From: Terrirubrum flagellatum
GTDB lineage: Bacteria > Pseudomonadota > Alphaproteobacteria > Rhizobiales > Beijerinckiaceae
DNA: 64,000 bases
Direction: 5' to 3'
NCBI RefSeq assembly: GCF_022059845.1
Contig: NZ_CP091851.1
Span: forward strand, 3,348,001-3,412,000
Made by a program: the position numbers and the translations under genes. Shown in pieces: positions 56,891 through 64,000 of this stretch; position 1 is the first letter of the stretch; every line of letters begins with the position of its first letter. The notes beneath the pieces are model-generated. The model was not told where the DNA came from, searched no databases, and saw only the letters and a list, made by a program, of their open reading frames with translations.

Positions 56891-57675
56891 GACGCGTCAA
56901 CCGCGGCGACAGTCGCAAGGATCGTGCGATCGCCGTGCGGAATCCATTCGGCCGAGACGCCGAACACGGCTTTGAGCAATTCAGGCGTCAAAGTCGATTC
57001 AGCGGGGCCATCCGACGTGATGCCGCCCTGATGCATGACGATAATACGATCGGCATAACGCCACGCCAATGAAAGGTCATGCATCACCACGATCACGAGC
57101 CTCCCTTTCCCAGCCATGTCTTTCAGGACCGCCATGACGGAGAGCTGATAATGCGGATCGAGCGAGGCGATGGGCTCATCGGCGAGAATGACAGGCGTTT
57201 CCGAAGCCAGCACGCGCGCCAGCGCGATGCGCGCGCGTTCGCCGCCGGACAGTTCCGTCACAGGGCGATCGGCGAAAGCAACCGTTCCCGTCGCCTCCAT
57301 CGCGCTCTCGACCGCAGCAATATCCTTTTCGTTCAGGCGGCTCGGATCGCGCGAGCCATGGGCGTAGCGGCCAAGCGCGACGATGTCGCGCGCGGGCAAG
57401 GGCCAGTGCGTGACATGGCCTTGCGGGAGATAGCCGATGCGCTGCGCGCGCGTCGCAGGCGACAGCGTCGCAGCATCTTCGCCGCCGATTTCGATGCGGC
57501 CGGACGAAGGCGCGAGGCCGACGATCGCCTTCACCAGAGTCGTCTTGCCGGCGCCGTTCGGCCCCAGCAGGGCAACGAGCCCCGAAGAAGGAAAATCCGC
57601 GGAGACATCGCGCACGATCGTCCGCTTCGAAAGCGAGACCGAAAGGTTGCGGAAGCTGAGTTGCGGTCCGCTCAT
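56887..57675 (-). CDS. btuD: ABC transporter ATP-binding protein (BtuD-like)
   Basis: A 262-residue FecE/BtuD-type ATPase with Walker A GPNGAGKTT, signature LSGGERARIALARVLA and Walker B VILADEPIASLDP, followed by VIVVMHDLSLAWRYADRIIV. It overlaps both neighbours by four bases. It couples ATP hydrolysis to corrinoid import through the BtuC-like permease. Confidence 0.87.
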   Translation of the reverse strand: MSGPQLSFRNLSVSLSKRTIVRDVSADFPSSGLVALLGPNGAGKTTLVKAIVGLAPSSGRIEIGGEDAATLSPATRAQRIGYLPQGHVTHWPLPARDIVALGRYAHGSRDPSRLNEKDIAAVESAMEATGTVAFADRPVTELSGGERARIALARVLASETPVILADEPIASLDPHYQLSVMAVLKDMAGKGRLVIVVMHDLSLAWRYADRIIVMHQGGITSDGPAESTLTPELLKAVFGVSAEWIPHGDRTILATVAAVDAS

Positions 57676-58679
57676 GCGATCGCGCCGCTGAGCGCGCGCC
57701 GTTCGCGCACGATGAGATACAGGAAGAACGGCACGCCGATCATGGTCGTGAGAACGCCGACCTTGATGTCAGTCGTCGAGGGAATCACGCGCACGCAGAG
57801 ATCGGCGGCCGTCAGGAGACACGCCCCGGCGAGCGCGCTCGGAACAAGAAGCCGCTTCGGATCGTACGCCACGAAGGGCCGCATGAGATGAGGCGCGACG
57901 AGGCCGATGAAGCTGATGGTTCCCGCCACGGCGACAGAAGCTCCGACGCCAAGCGCCACGGCGACGATCACGATCAGCCGCAGCCGCCGCACCTGAACGC
58001 CGAGGCTTTCCGCCACCTCCTCGCCAAGCGTGAGCGCGCGAAAGGCGTCGCCAAAGCGCAGAAGAATCGCGGCGCCGATGATGATGAAGGGCGCCGCCAT
58101 GAGCACATGGCGGAAGCTGCGATCCTCCAGAGAGCCGAGCAGCCAGAATGCGATCTCGAGCGCGGCGAAGGGATTAGGCGAGAGATTCATGGCGAGCGCG
58201 GTCGCGGCGCCCGCCAGCGCGGAAACGGCGAGACCGGCGAGGATCAGCAGCAGCAGGCTCGCATCGCGTCCGGCGACGAGCACGATCAGAAAGACCGAGA
58301 TGAAGGCGCCAATGATCGCTGCGATCGGCAGCGCGAAGGAAAGAGTGTCAGCGAGACCAAGCGAAATGGTGCAGACGGCGCCGAACGCCGCCGCCTGCGG
58401 CGCGCCGAACAGCGAGGGCGCCGCGAGCGGATTGCGCAGAAGTCCCTGCAAGGCGGCGCCGGAAAGGCCGAGCCCGCCGCCAATCAGAATGGCGAGCAGC
58501 GCGCGCGGCAGGCGGATGTCGATGATGATGGCGCGATCGATGTCGCTTGCGCCGCCCAAAAGAGCGCTGATGATGCGCGCGGGTGGAATAACGACGGGCC
58601 CAACGCCGAGCGACAGGATCGCGAGCGCGATCAGCGCAATCGAGAGCGTCGGAATCAGAAATGCGCGCGGCGACTTCAT
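57672..58679 (-). CDS. btuC: FecCD-family ABC permease (BtuC-like)
   Basis: A 335-residue permease with about ten transmembrane segments. Landmarks are IDIRLPRALLAILIGGGLGLSGAALQGLLRNPLAAPS (in parts: LPRALLAILIGGGLGLSGA, QGLLRNPLAAPSLFG), the LGSLEDRSF loop and VAVAGTISFIGLVAPHLMRPFV. The ATG at 58679 is the first after the riboswitch, and the leader is about 95 bases from the aptamer's end. Confidence 0.88.
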   Translation of the reverse strand: MKSPRAFLIPTLSIALIALAILSLGVGPVVIPPARIISALLGGASDIDRAIIIDIRLPRALLAILIGGGLGLSGAALQGLLRNPLAAPSLFGAPQAAAFGAVCTISLGLADTLSFALPIAAIIGAFISVFLIVLVAGRDASLLLLILAGLAVSALAGAATALAMNLSPNPFAALEIAFWLLGSLEDRSFRHVLMAAPFIIIGAAILLRFGDAFRALTLGEEVAESLGVQVRRLRLIVIVAVALGVGASVAVAGTISFIGLVAPHLMRPFVAYDPKRLLVPSALAGACLLTAADLCVRVIPSTTDIKVGVLTTMIGVPFFLYLIVRERRALSGAIA

Positions 58680-58774
58680 GCGTCGCTTTGCTCGGCATCG
58701 AGGCCGAACCGATTGGTCGGGCCTGCGCAATCGCAATCCATCGGCTCTCCGCGTCGGCCCACCGCCGAGTCAGT

Positions 58775-58960
58775 TTGTCACGCTCTCGGCCGGTCTCCTG
58801 ACTCGCGGCTGATGACGCCCGTCTCCGCCTTCCCGGCCTTTCGGGCCAGTGACGTCGAAGAGACAGGCTCGCCGCCTACAGTTGCGGGGGCAGTCGCGGC
58901 TTTCATCGTCGCCGATGTCACCGCATTCCCGTTTCACTTCCCAAGGGAAGCTCCGATAGC
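58775..58960 (-). promoter_or_regulatory. adenosylcobalamin riboswitch
   Basis: On the minus strand the conserved core reads in order: a GGGAA segment with GCGGTG, GACTGCCCCCGCAACTGT followed by AGGCGG, TCACTGG, GGGAAGGCGG and the B12 box GAGTCAGGAGACCGGCC (58788-58804). This is the complete cobalamin aptamer signature. It heads btuC-btuD-btuF-cobD, so uptake and amidopropanol attachment should be shut down when AdoCbl is plentiful. It accounts for most of the 357-base gap 58680-59036; the rest shows nothing further. Confidence 0.92.
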
Positions 58961-59036
58961 GGAGCGCACAAAGCAGAAGGCGCGCGGCTTGGCAATTCCA
59001 GCCGCGCGCCTTCGATGCGTCGGGAGATGTTCGAGG

Positions 59037-59960
59037 CTATTCCGCCGCGACGCGGCTCGGGATCAGGCCCCAGCCGCGCAGCACGTCGGCCAATTGATCG
59101 CGATCCGCCGCGTCGAGCGCGGGCAGGCCAGGCTGGCGCACCGGCCCCACGGCGAAGCCGATGAGATCAAGCGCCTCCTTCACCACGGTCACATTCGCGC
59201 CATTGCCGAACTTGGTGCGCATCTGCTCGAATTTCGCGATCGTGGTGACGAGATCACGCACACGGTCGAAATATCCGGACTCGAGCGCGGTATGGATTGC
59301 GAGCGAACGGGCGGGATCGACATTCACGAGGCCCGACGTGAAGCCGCGCGCGCCGACGGCATAGAAGGGCGCAGCCCAGCCTTCAGCAAGGCCGCAAACC
59401 CAGAGCGCCGTCGCCGGGCCGCTGGCGCGCACGCATTCAGCCAGCATCATCAGGTTCGTCGCGGCGAATTTCACGCCGGCGACGTTGGGATGATTGGCGA
59501 CGCTCATGAGGTCGTTGAAGCTCATCGCGTCGGACCTGACATAAGCGACCAGCGGAAGGTCGACCTCGTCGGCGAGCGTGCGGAAATATCCGGCCTGCGC
59601 CTGCGGCGCGGCGAAAGGATCGAGCGGCTGATGCGCCATGATGGCGTTCGCGCCCGCACCCTTGGCGCGCTTGCCAAGCTCGATCGCCTCCTTCAGCGAA
59701 CGGCCGACAGCCGCCGTCACCAGCGAACGACCGGCGTTCGCTGCGATCGCGGTGTCGTGCGTGAGCCTGACCTCGTCAGGCGTGAGCGCATAGAATTCGC
59801 CGGTGTTGCCGGCGGAAACGATGTTCTGGATGCCCGCTGTCGCGATGCGATCGACGATGCGCGTCATCATTGCGGCATCAATCGCGCCGTTCGCACCATA
59901 GGGCGTGACATGGACGCCGGAAATGCCGGCCAGGCCTGCGCGCACACTCTGCTTTGTCAT
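59037..59960 (-). CDS. DapA-family lyase, probable 5-dehydro-4-deoxyglucarate dehydratase
   Basis: A 307-residue TIM-barrel aldolase-family protein. SAGNTGEFYALTPDE replaces the usual GTTGE motif, the Tyr lies in LPLVAYVRSD (about residue 138) and the Schiff-base Lys in VAGVKFAATN (about residue 165). KDG dehydratase/decarboxylase makes 2-oxoglutarate semialdehyde from 5-keto-4-deoxyglucarate. This assignment rests on neighbours that make that intermediate; a 2-keto-3-deoxy acid aldolase is possible. Its start overlaps the regulator stop by four bases. Confidence 0.8.
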   Translation of the reverse strand: MTKQSVRAGLAGISGVHVTPYGANGAIDAAMMTRIVDRIATAGIQNIVSAGNTGEFYALTPDEVRLTHDTAIAANAGRSLVTAAVGRSLKEAIELGKRAKGAGANAIMAHQPLDPFAAPQAQAGYFRTLADEVDLPLVAYVRSDAMSFNDLMSVANHPNVAGVKFAATNLMMLAECVRASGPATALWVCGLAEGWAAPFYAVGARGFTSGLVNVDPARSLAIHTALESGYFDRVRDLVTTIAKFEQMRTKFGNGANVTVVKEALDLIGFAVGPVRQPGLPALDAADRDQLADVLRGWGLIPSRVAAE

Positions 59961-60667
59961 GCGATCTCTTCCTGTTTTGCTGTCGTCGCCCGACGTTCGA
60001 AAGCCGTCTTCACATGCTGCCGTCCGGATCGAACGACATGATCCCGCATCGCGCGCTCGGCCGCATCGCTGTCGCGTTCAGTCAACGCGTCGAGAATGGC
60101 GCGATGCTCGGCAAGCGCGCGTTCGCGCTCCTCGACATCGCCGAGCAGAAAGGCGCGCGTGGCCGAATCGTAAACGCGCTGGCCGATCAACACGCGCTGG
60201 AGATAGCGGCAATCGGAGATCGCGTGGATCGCCTCGTGATACTGCTCGTTGAGCTGGATCAGCTCCGGCACATCGCCCACTTTGGTCGCGGCCGCCATCT
60301 GCGAAAATATCTGCTCGAGATCGGCGAGATCAGCGTCGGTTATAGTGGCCGCCGCCATACGGGCGATCATGCTCTCGAGCGCCGCGCGCGCCAGCGCCAT
60401 CTCTTCCGCCTGACGCGCGTCAAAGGTCACGCGCGAACTGCGGCGAGGTTCGGTCACAATCAGCCCCTCGCCTTCCAGCCGGCGCAGCGCCTCCTTTACG
60501 GGCGTGGTCGAGATGCCCAACTCCTCGGCGATCTGGCGCTCGTTCAGATCCGAACCCGACGGCAGCTTGCCGGAAATGATCGCCTGCCGAAGCACGCCAT
60601 GGACGTGATCGCGCAGTCCCTTGAGGACGATCGGATCGAAAGGCTCCAGCGGCGCGCGCGCCATCAT
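59957..60667 (-). CDS. GntR/FCD family regulator of the uronate cluster
   Basis: A 236-residue GntR regulator with HTH (LNERQIAEELGISTTPVKEAL) and an FCD domain (YHEAIHAISDCRYL; LAEHRAILDAL). In-frame TTG at 60712 exists, but ATGs at 60667 or 60664 match the family N terminus and leave the operator upstream. It is co-transcribed with the DapA-family gene and divergent from the lactonase gene. Confidence 0.88.
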   Translation of the reverse strand: MMARAPLEPFDPIVLKGLRDHVHGVLRQAIISGKLPSGSDLNERQIAEELGISTTPVKEALRRLEGEGLIVTEPRRSSRVTFDARQAEEMALARAALESMIARMAAATITDADLADLEQIFSQMAAATKVGDVPELIQLNEQYHEAIHAISDCRYLQRVLIGQRVYDSATRAFLLGDVEERERALAEHRAILDALTERDSDAAERAMRDHVVRSGRQHVKTAFERRATTAKQEEIA

Positions 60668-60701
60668 CACGTCCGTGTGGAAACGGTAAAGCTGAGAAAT
60701 C

Positions 60702-60711
60702 TGATATATCA
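60702..60711. promoter_or_regulatory. GntR/FCD operator
   Basis: TGATATATCA is a perfect 10-bp palindrome (TTTGATATATCAGA on the minus strand, 12 of 14 symmetric). It lies 35 bases before the regulator start and 58 before the SMP-30 gene, in the divergent promoter region. Confidence 0.65.
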
Positions 60712-60769
60712 AACTTCGGGCTTGTCAAATCCTGCGAGTCCGAAATCTAAGGGAGGTCAGAGGACATCC

Positions 60770-61654
60770 ATGCGCACCGACTTCCCCGAAATCACCGTCC
60801 ATATCGATCGCCAGCTCGGCCTCGGCGAAGGCCCTTGCTGGAGCCCGGAGGAGCAGGCGCTCTATTTCATCGACATCCAGGCGCCGGCGCTGATGCGCCT
60901 CGATCCCGCAACCGCCGCGATCAGAAGCTGGCGCATGCCGGCGACGATCGGCAGCTTCGGCTTCTGCCCGGACGGGCGCGCTATCGTCGCGCTGCGCAAC
61001 GGCGTTCATTTCTTCGACTTCAAAACGGAGACGCTGGAATTTCTGGTTCATCCCGAACCGGACAAGCCGACCAACCGGCTGAACGACGGCAAGATCGGTC
61101 CGGATGGCCGCTTCTGGGTCGGCAGCATGGATGATCGGCCCGACCGGCAGCCGGTCGCCGCGCTCTACCGCATCGACGCCGACGGCTCATCGCACCAGAT
61201 GTTCGATGGACTCTATGTCTCGAACGGGCTCGCCTTCTCGCCTGATGGACGTACGCTCTGGCATTCGGACAGCCGCGGCCCCTGGGTGCATACGTTCGAT
61301 CTCGATCGGAAAACAGGCGCGCTTTCAAATCAGCGCAAGGTGATCACGCTGACCGACGCAGAAGGACGGCCTGACGGCGGCGCCTGCGACACCGAGGGTT
61401 ATTATTGGTCGGCCGGCGTCTCGGCTGGCTGCATCAACCGCATCGCGCCCGGCGGAACGATCGAGCGGAAGATCAAGGTTCCACTTGCGGCGCCGACGAT
61501 GCCCTGCTTCGGCGGCCCCGATCTCAAGACGCTCTATGTCACATCGCTGACAAGCGACCGGCTTGGACCGAAGGAAGCGGGCTCGCTCATCTCATTCCGC
61601 GTGGATGTTCCCGGCGCGCCAATCGCGAAGTTCGGCGAGCCGCTGAAGCTGTAA
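60770..61654 (+). CDS. SMP-30/gluconolactonase family lactonase
   Basis: A 294-residue six-bladed beta-propeller. Metal and catalytic positions are visible as Glu in LGLGEGPCWSPEE, Asn in TNRLNDGKIGPDGRFWVGSM, Asn in YVSNGLAFSPDG and Asp in TLWHSDSRGP. It opens a sugar-acid lactone, here probably the aldaro-1,4/1,5-lactone produced by uronate dehydrogenase. AGAGGA lies eight bases before the ATG. It converges with the dehydratase gene. Confidence 0.9.
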   Translation: MRTDFPEITVHIDRQLGLGEGPCWSPEEQALYFIDIQAPALMRLDPATAAIRSWRMPATIGSFGFCPDGRAIVALRNGVHFFDFKTETLEFLVHPEPDKPTNRLNDGKIGPDGRFWVGSMDDRPDRQPVAALYRIDADGSSHQMFDGLYVSNGLAFSPDGRTLWHSDSRGPWVHTFDLDRKTGALSNQRKVITLTDAEGRPDGGACDTEGYYWSAGVSAGCINRIAPGGTIERKIKVPLAAPTMPCFGGPDLKTLYVTSLTSDRLGPKEAGSLISFRVDVPGAPIAKFGEPLKL

Positions 61655-61663
61655 TTTTCGTGC

Positions 61664-62920
61664 TTAGAATCGCGGACGATCGCCTTTCCAGTCCGGCTGA
61701 TGCTTGCGCATCTCCTTGCCGTCGTCGCGCTTGCGAATGCCGCAATCGAGCCAGTTCTGATGGAGGCGCTTCAGCGCCGCGCGATCGAGCTTCACGCCTA
61801 ATCCATGGCCGGCCGGCGGCGCGAGCGCGCCGCCCCTGATCGCGAGCTTGCCGCCCTCGATCACCTCATCCTCCTGCCAGGGATAATGCGTGTCGCAGGC
61901 ATAGGTGAGATTCGGAATCGTCGCGCCGACATGGGTCATGGCGGCGAGGCTGATACCCATATGCGAATTCGAATGCATCGACACGCCGAAGCCGAAGACG
62001 CGTCCGAGATGCGCAAGCTGCTGCGTCGCGCGAAGGCCGCCCCAGTAATGGTGATCGGTGAGAACCACCTGCACCGCGTTCAACCTGATCGTTTCAGGGA
62101 TATGGCCGAACGCGATAGTGACCATGTTGGTTGCAAGCGGCATGGTCGCGAACTTCGCGACCTCGCCCATGTCCTGAAGCGTCGGCGCGGGATCTTCGAG
62201 ATATTCAAGCAGTCCCGTAAGCTTCGGCATCAGGCGGCGCGTGGTCTCGACGCTCCAGCCGCCATTGGGATCGATGCGGAGGGGATAGCCGGGAAATGCA
62301 TCGCGCAGAGCGCGCAAAGTCTCGATCTCGAATTCCGGATCGAACACACCCGCCTTCAGCTTGATCGAGCCGAATCCATACTCGTCGATCATGCGCTTCG
62401 CCTGAGCGACCATCTGCTGATGGGTGAGCCCCTCGCCCCATGAATCCTGCGGATATCCGGGATCATCCTTGTGGCGCGCGAATTTGTAGAAGAGATAGGC
62501 GCTGTAGGAGACGTTCTCCCTGACCGCGCCGCCAAGAATTTCATAGAGCGGCCGCTTCGTCGCCTGCCCCTGCAGATCAAGAAACGGAACCTCGAATGCC
62601 CCGAGCGCCGATGCGCGCGCCTTGTCGCCTTTCGCGGGAAAGGCGGCGGCGGCATCGCCGAGATCGGCGAAGCGCGCATAGACTGCGCGCGCCAACGCGT
62701 TCAGATCAAATGGGTCAAGGCCAACAAGTTTGGGTGCAATCGCATTGAGATCGGCAAGCGTCGCATCCTCGCCATAGCTTTCGCCGAGCCCTACGAGCCC
62801 GTTGTCCGTTTCGATCTCAATGATCGAACGCACCGCCCAAGGCTCGTGGCAACCTGCAACATTGAGCAGGGGTGGATCGCGAAAAGCGATTGGAGTGATG
62901 CGAACATCGGCGATGCGCAT
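61664..62920 (-). CDS. glucarate dehydratase-like enolase-superfamily enzyme
   Basis: A 418-residue mandelate racemase/enolase protein closest to glucarate dehydratase. Key residues are the KxK pair in SIKLKAGVFDPE, metal ligands in RIDPNGGW and YLEDPAPT, Asn in LATNMV, then LTDHHYWGGL and the His-bearing MHSNSHMGISLA. It dehydrates glucarate or galactarate to 5-keto-4-deoxyglucarate. The C-terminal tail (RKRDDGKEMRKHQPDW) is basic and longer than typical. It is 15 bases after the uronate dehydrogenase gene. Confidence 0.9.
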   Translation of the reverse strand: MRIADVRITPIAFRDPPLLNVAGCHEPWAVRSIIEIETDNGLVGLGESYGEDATLADLNAIAPKLVGLDPFDLNALARAVYARFADLGDAAAAFPAKGDKARASALGAFEVPFLDLQGQATKRPLYEILGGAVRENVSYSAYLFYKFARHKDDPGYPQDSWGEGLTHQQMVAQAKRMIDEYGFGSIKLKAGVFDPEFEIETLRALRDAFPGYPLRIDPNGGWSVETTRRLMPKLTGLLEYLEDPAPTLQDMGEVAKFATMPLATNMVTIAFGHIPETIRLNAVQVVLTDHHYWGGLRATQQLAHLGRVFGFGVSMHSNSHMGISLAAMTHVGATIPNLTYACDTHYPWQEDEVIEGGKLAIRGGALAPPAGHGLGVKLDRAALKRLHQNWLDCGIRKRDDGKEMRKHQPDWKGDRPRF

Positions 62921-62935
62921 TATGAGCTCCTTCGC

Positions 62936-63748
62936 CTATCGATCCGACTGGGGAACGGGATCGCCGGCATATTCGAGGGCGCAAAAAAGCCCGCCTTGAT
63001 AATAGCGCTCGACCGGATTGAACACGACCTTGGCTTCGCCGGCTGCGGCGGCTTCCGCAAACGCGTCGGCGCTGTCCTGGGGCGCGTAGCCGAGCGAATG
63101 CGCATGCGAATTGTCATACCAGGAGGTGGAATTGTTCGACACGCCATAGACGATGTCATTGTGGATAGCCGGATGCTCGAGGCCGATCCGGCAAAGCTGC
63201 GCGAGATCGCGACCGCTGATCCAGATCGCCATTAGCCGTTTGCTCGTCGGCTCTTCGCCGGCGTTGCCGATGCGGACATGCAGGCTCTTCACGCCATACT
63301 TGTCGGCGTAAAGCGCGCCCACGGCTTCACCCCAGCATTTCGTCAAGCCATATTGCGAATCCGGGCGGGGCAATGCCGTGTGGTCGATTGTCTCGCTGCG
63401 CGGATAAAATCCAACCGCGTGATTGGATGAGCCGAAGACGACGCGCTTGGCGCCCTTCTTTCGCGCGGCCTCATAAACATTCCAGAGGCCGATGATGTTC
63501 GTCGGCAGCAGCGTGTCGAAATCGGCCTCGAAGGGCACTCCGGCCATGTGAATGACGCCATCAATCGAGTCCATCGCGCGCTCAACGACGCTGAGATCGG
63601 AGATATCGCCGACGATTCCCTCTTCGTTTTCTCGGAGGTCCTGCGTCGGCAGCCTGTCGAAGCAACGAAGCAGCTCGTATCTGCCGGCAAGCTCACGCCG
63701 CAATTTCGTTCCGATGCGCCCGGCGGCGCCGGTCAGAAGCACTTTCAT
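62936..63748 (-). CDS. udh: uronate dehydrogenase
   Basis: A 270-residue short-chain (extended-like) dehydrogenase oxidising glucuronate/galacturonate to the aldarolactone with NAD+. Evidence is the glycine motif TGAAGRIG at 6-13, GDISDLSVVERA, HMAGVPFEADF, the family hallmark FGSSNHAVGFYPR and the catalytic YGLTKCWGE (YxxxK). It heads the minus-strand half of the uronate set or follows the truncated lactonase gene 15 bases upstream. Confidence 0.92.
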   Translation of the reverse strand: MKVLLTGAAGRIGTKLRRELAGRYELLRCFDRLPTQDLRENEEGIVGDISDLSVVERAMDSIDGVIHMAGVPFEADFDTLLPTNIIGLWNVYEAARKKGAKRVVFGSSNHAVGFYPRSETIDHTALPRPDSQYGLTKCWGEAVGALYADKYGVKSLHVRIGNAGEEPTSKRLMAIWISGRDLAQLCRIGLEHPAIHNDIVYGVSNNSTSWYDNSHAHSLGYAPQDSADAFAEAAAAGEAKVVFNPVERYYQGGLFCALEYAGDPVPQSDR

Positions 63749-63763
63749 TTCCGACTCCAGAGA

Positions 63764-64000
63764 TCAGCGAAGAAGCTTGTCACGATCTGCGCGGCTGACC
63801 GCGAAAACGGCGCCCGACAGCGGCGCATCCGCCAATTGCTGCGGCGACAATCCGAGCCGGCTGCTGACGATGAAAAGCATCCCGCTATCGCCGCCGCCGA
63901 ATGTCAATCCAGTCGGGCGCGGCACCGGTAGCGCCAGAAGCTGCAGATCGCCGCCGCCGCGCGGAACGCGCGCGACCGCCCAGCCGTCCCACAAGGCGAT
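63764..64000 (-). CDS. second SMP-30/gluconolactonase-family lactonase (C-terminal part, cut by window edge)
   Basis: The visible 3' portion (about 78 codons, stop at 63764) matches the last blades of an SMP-30 propeller: VPRPTGLTFGGGDSGMLFIVSS, then LGLSPQQLADAPLSGAVFAVSR. An ATG at 63994 is internal to the family pattern (LWDGWAVARV), so the true start lies beyond base 64000. It would be the lactonase co-transcribed with udh. Confidence 0.75.
   Translation of the reverse strand: MALWDGWAVARVPRGGGDLQLLALPVPRPTGLTFGGGDSGMLFIVSSRLGLSPQQLADAPLSGAVFAVSRADRDKLLR

Noticed and set aside
57888-60041. A very long plus-strand open frame running opposite btuC, the riboswitch and the DapA-family gene
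   Set aside because: It is antisense to well-supported genes and a clear riboswitch, encodes a charged low-complexity product, and is the kind of shadow frame expected in high-GC DNA.

Overview
The window is high-GC, densely packed bacterial DNA with short intergenic gaps, many ATGA or TGATG start/stop overlaps and a strong preference for GCG/CGC codons. The gene content points to an alphaproteobacterium, most likely a soil or plant-associated member of the Hyphomicrobiales (Rhizobiales): a MatR-type malonate locus, a QuiC-type dehydroshikimate dehydratase, an oxidative uronate pathway, cob/btu genes and an aminoacyl:[carrier protein] ligase. The genus cannot be fixed from the sequence. I see no tRNA, rRNA, CRISPR array, transposase or phage gene.

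Layout, left to right. (1) 127-7825, + strand: a tight operon with a stand-alone acyl carrier protein, an acyl-CoA-dehydrogenase-fold protein, an aminoacyl-tRNA-synthetase-like amino acid:[carrier protein] ligase, a DUF1839 protein, a GH2 beta-mannosidase-like hydrolase and a double alpha/beta-hydrolase whose two nucleophile elbows carry Arg and Cys instead of Ser. This is the best candidate for an undescribed pathway. (2) 8000-13554, +: a complete peptide-type ABC importer with both ATPases fused; then zwf. (3) 15216-22424, -: 3-dehydroshikimate dehydratase (quiC), a shikimate kinase and a branched-chain-type ABC importer, with a divergent TetR regulator. Two near-identical 27-bp sites lie at the two control points. 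(4) 23315-27593: GST, aldo/keto reductase, MFS exporter and FMN-dependent alpha-hydroxy-acid dehydrogenase. (5) 27724-34487: malonate utilisation, with a MatR-type regulator and its palindromic operator, a two-gene TRAP transporter, malonyl-CoA decarboxylase and malonyl-CoA synthetase. (6) 34574-44924: a YtcJ-type amidohydrolase, then a minus-strand set (thiolase, acyl-CoA dehydrogenase, deaminase-like amidohydrolase, peptide-type ABC importer without an ATPase gene, M20 peptidase). (7) 45128-52069: convergent surface-glycan or glycoconjugate genes (AsnB-type amidotransferase, two small methyltransferase-like proteins, a glycosyltransferase-polysaccharide deacetylase fusion, GT4, FkbM methyltransferase). 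(8) 52070-53059: a 990-bp gene-free stretch with a consensus sigma70 promoter, a likely structured RNA and REP-like palindromes. (9) 53060-58965: cobalamin genes cobU-cobQ (+) and cobD-btuF-btuD-btuC (-); the latter are headed by a clear adenosylcobalamin riboswitch. (10) 59037-64000: oxidative uronate catabolism (KDG dehydratase-like DapA family, GntR regulator with an operator, SMP-30 lactonase, glucarate-dehydratase-like enolase, uronate dehydrogenase and a second lactonase cut by the window edge).

Most of the window is therefore accessory carbon-source modules, each an importer plus enzymes plus a local regulator. Two biosynthetic or modification loci (1 and 7) have chemistry that cannot be read directly from known operons.
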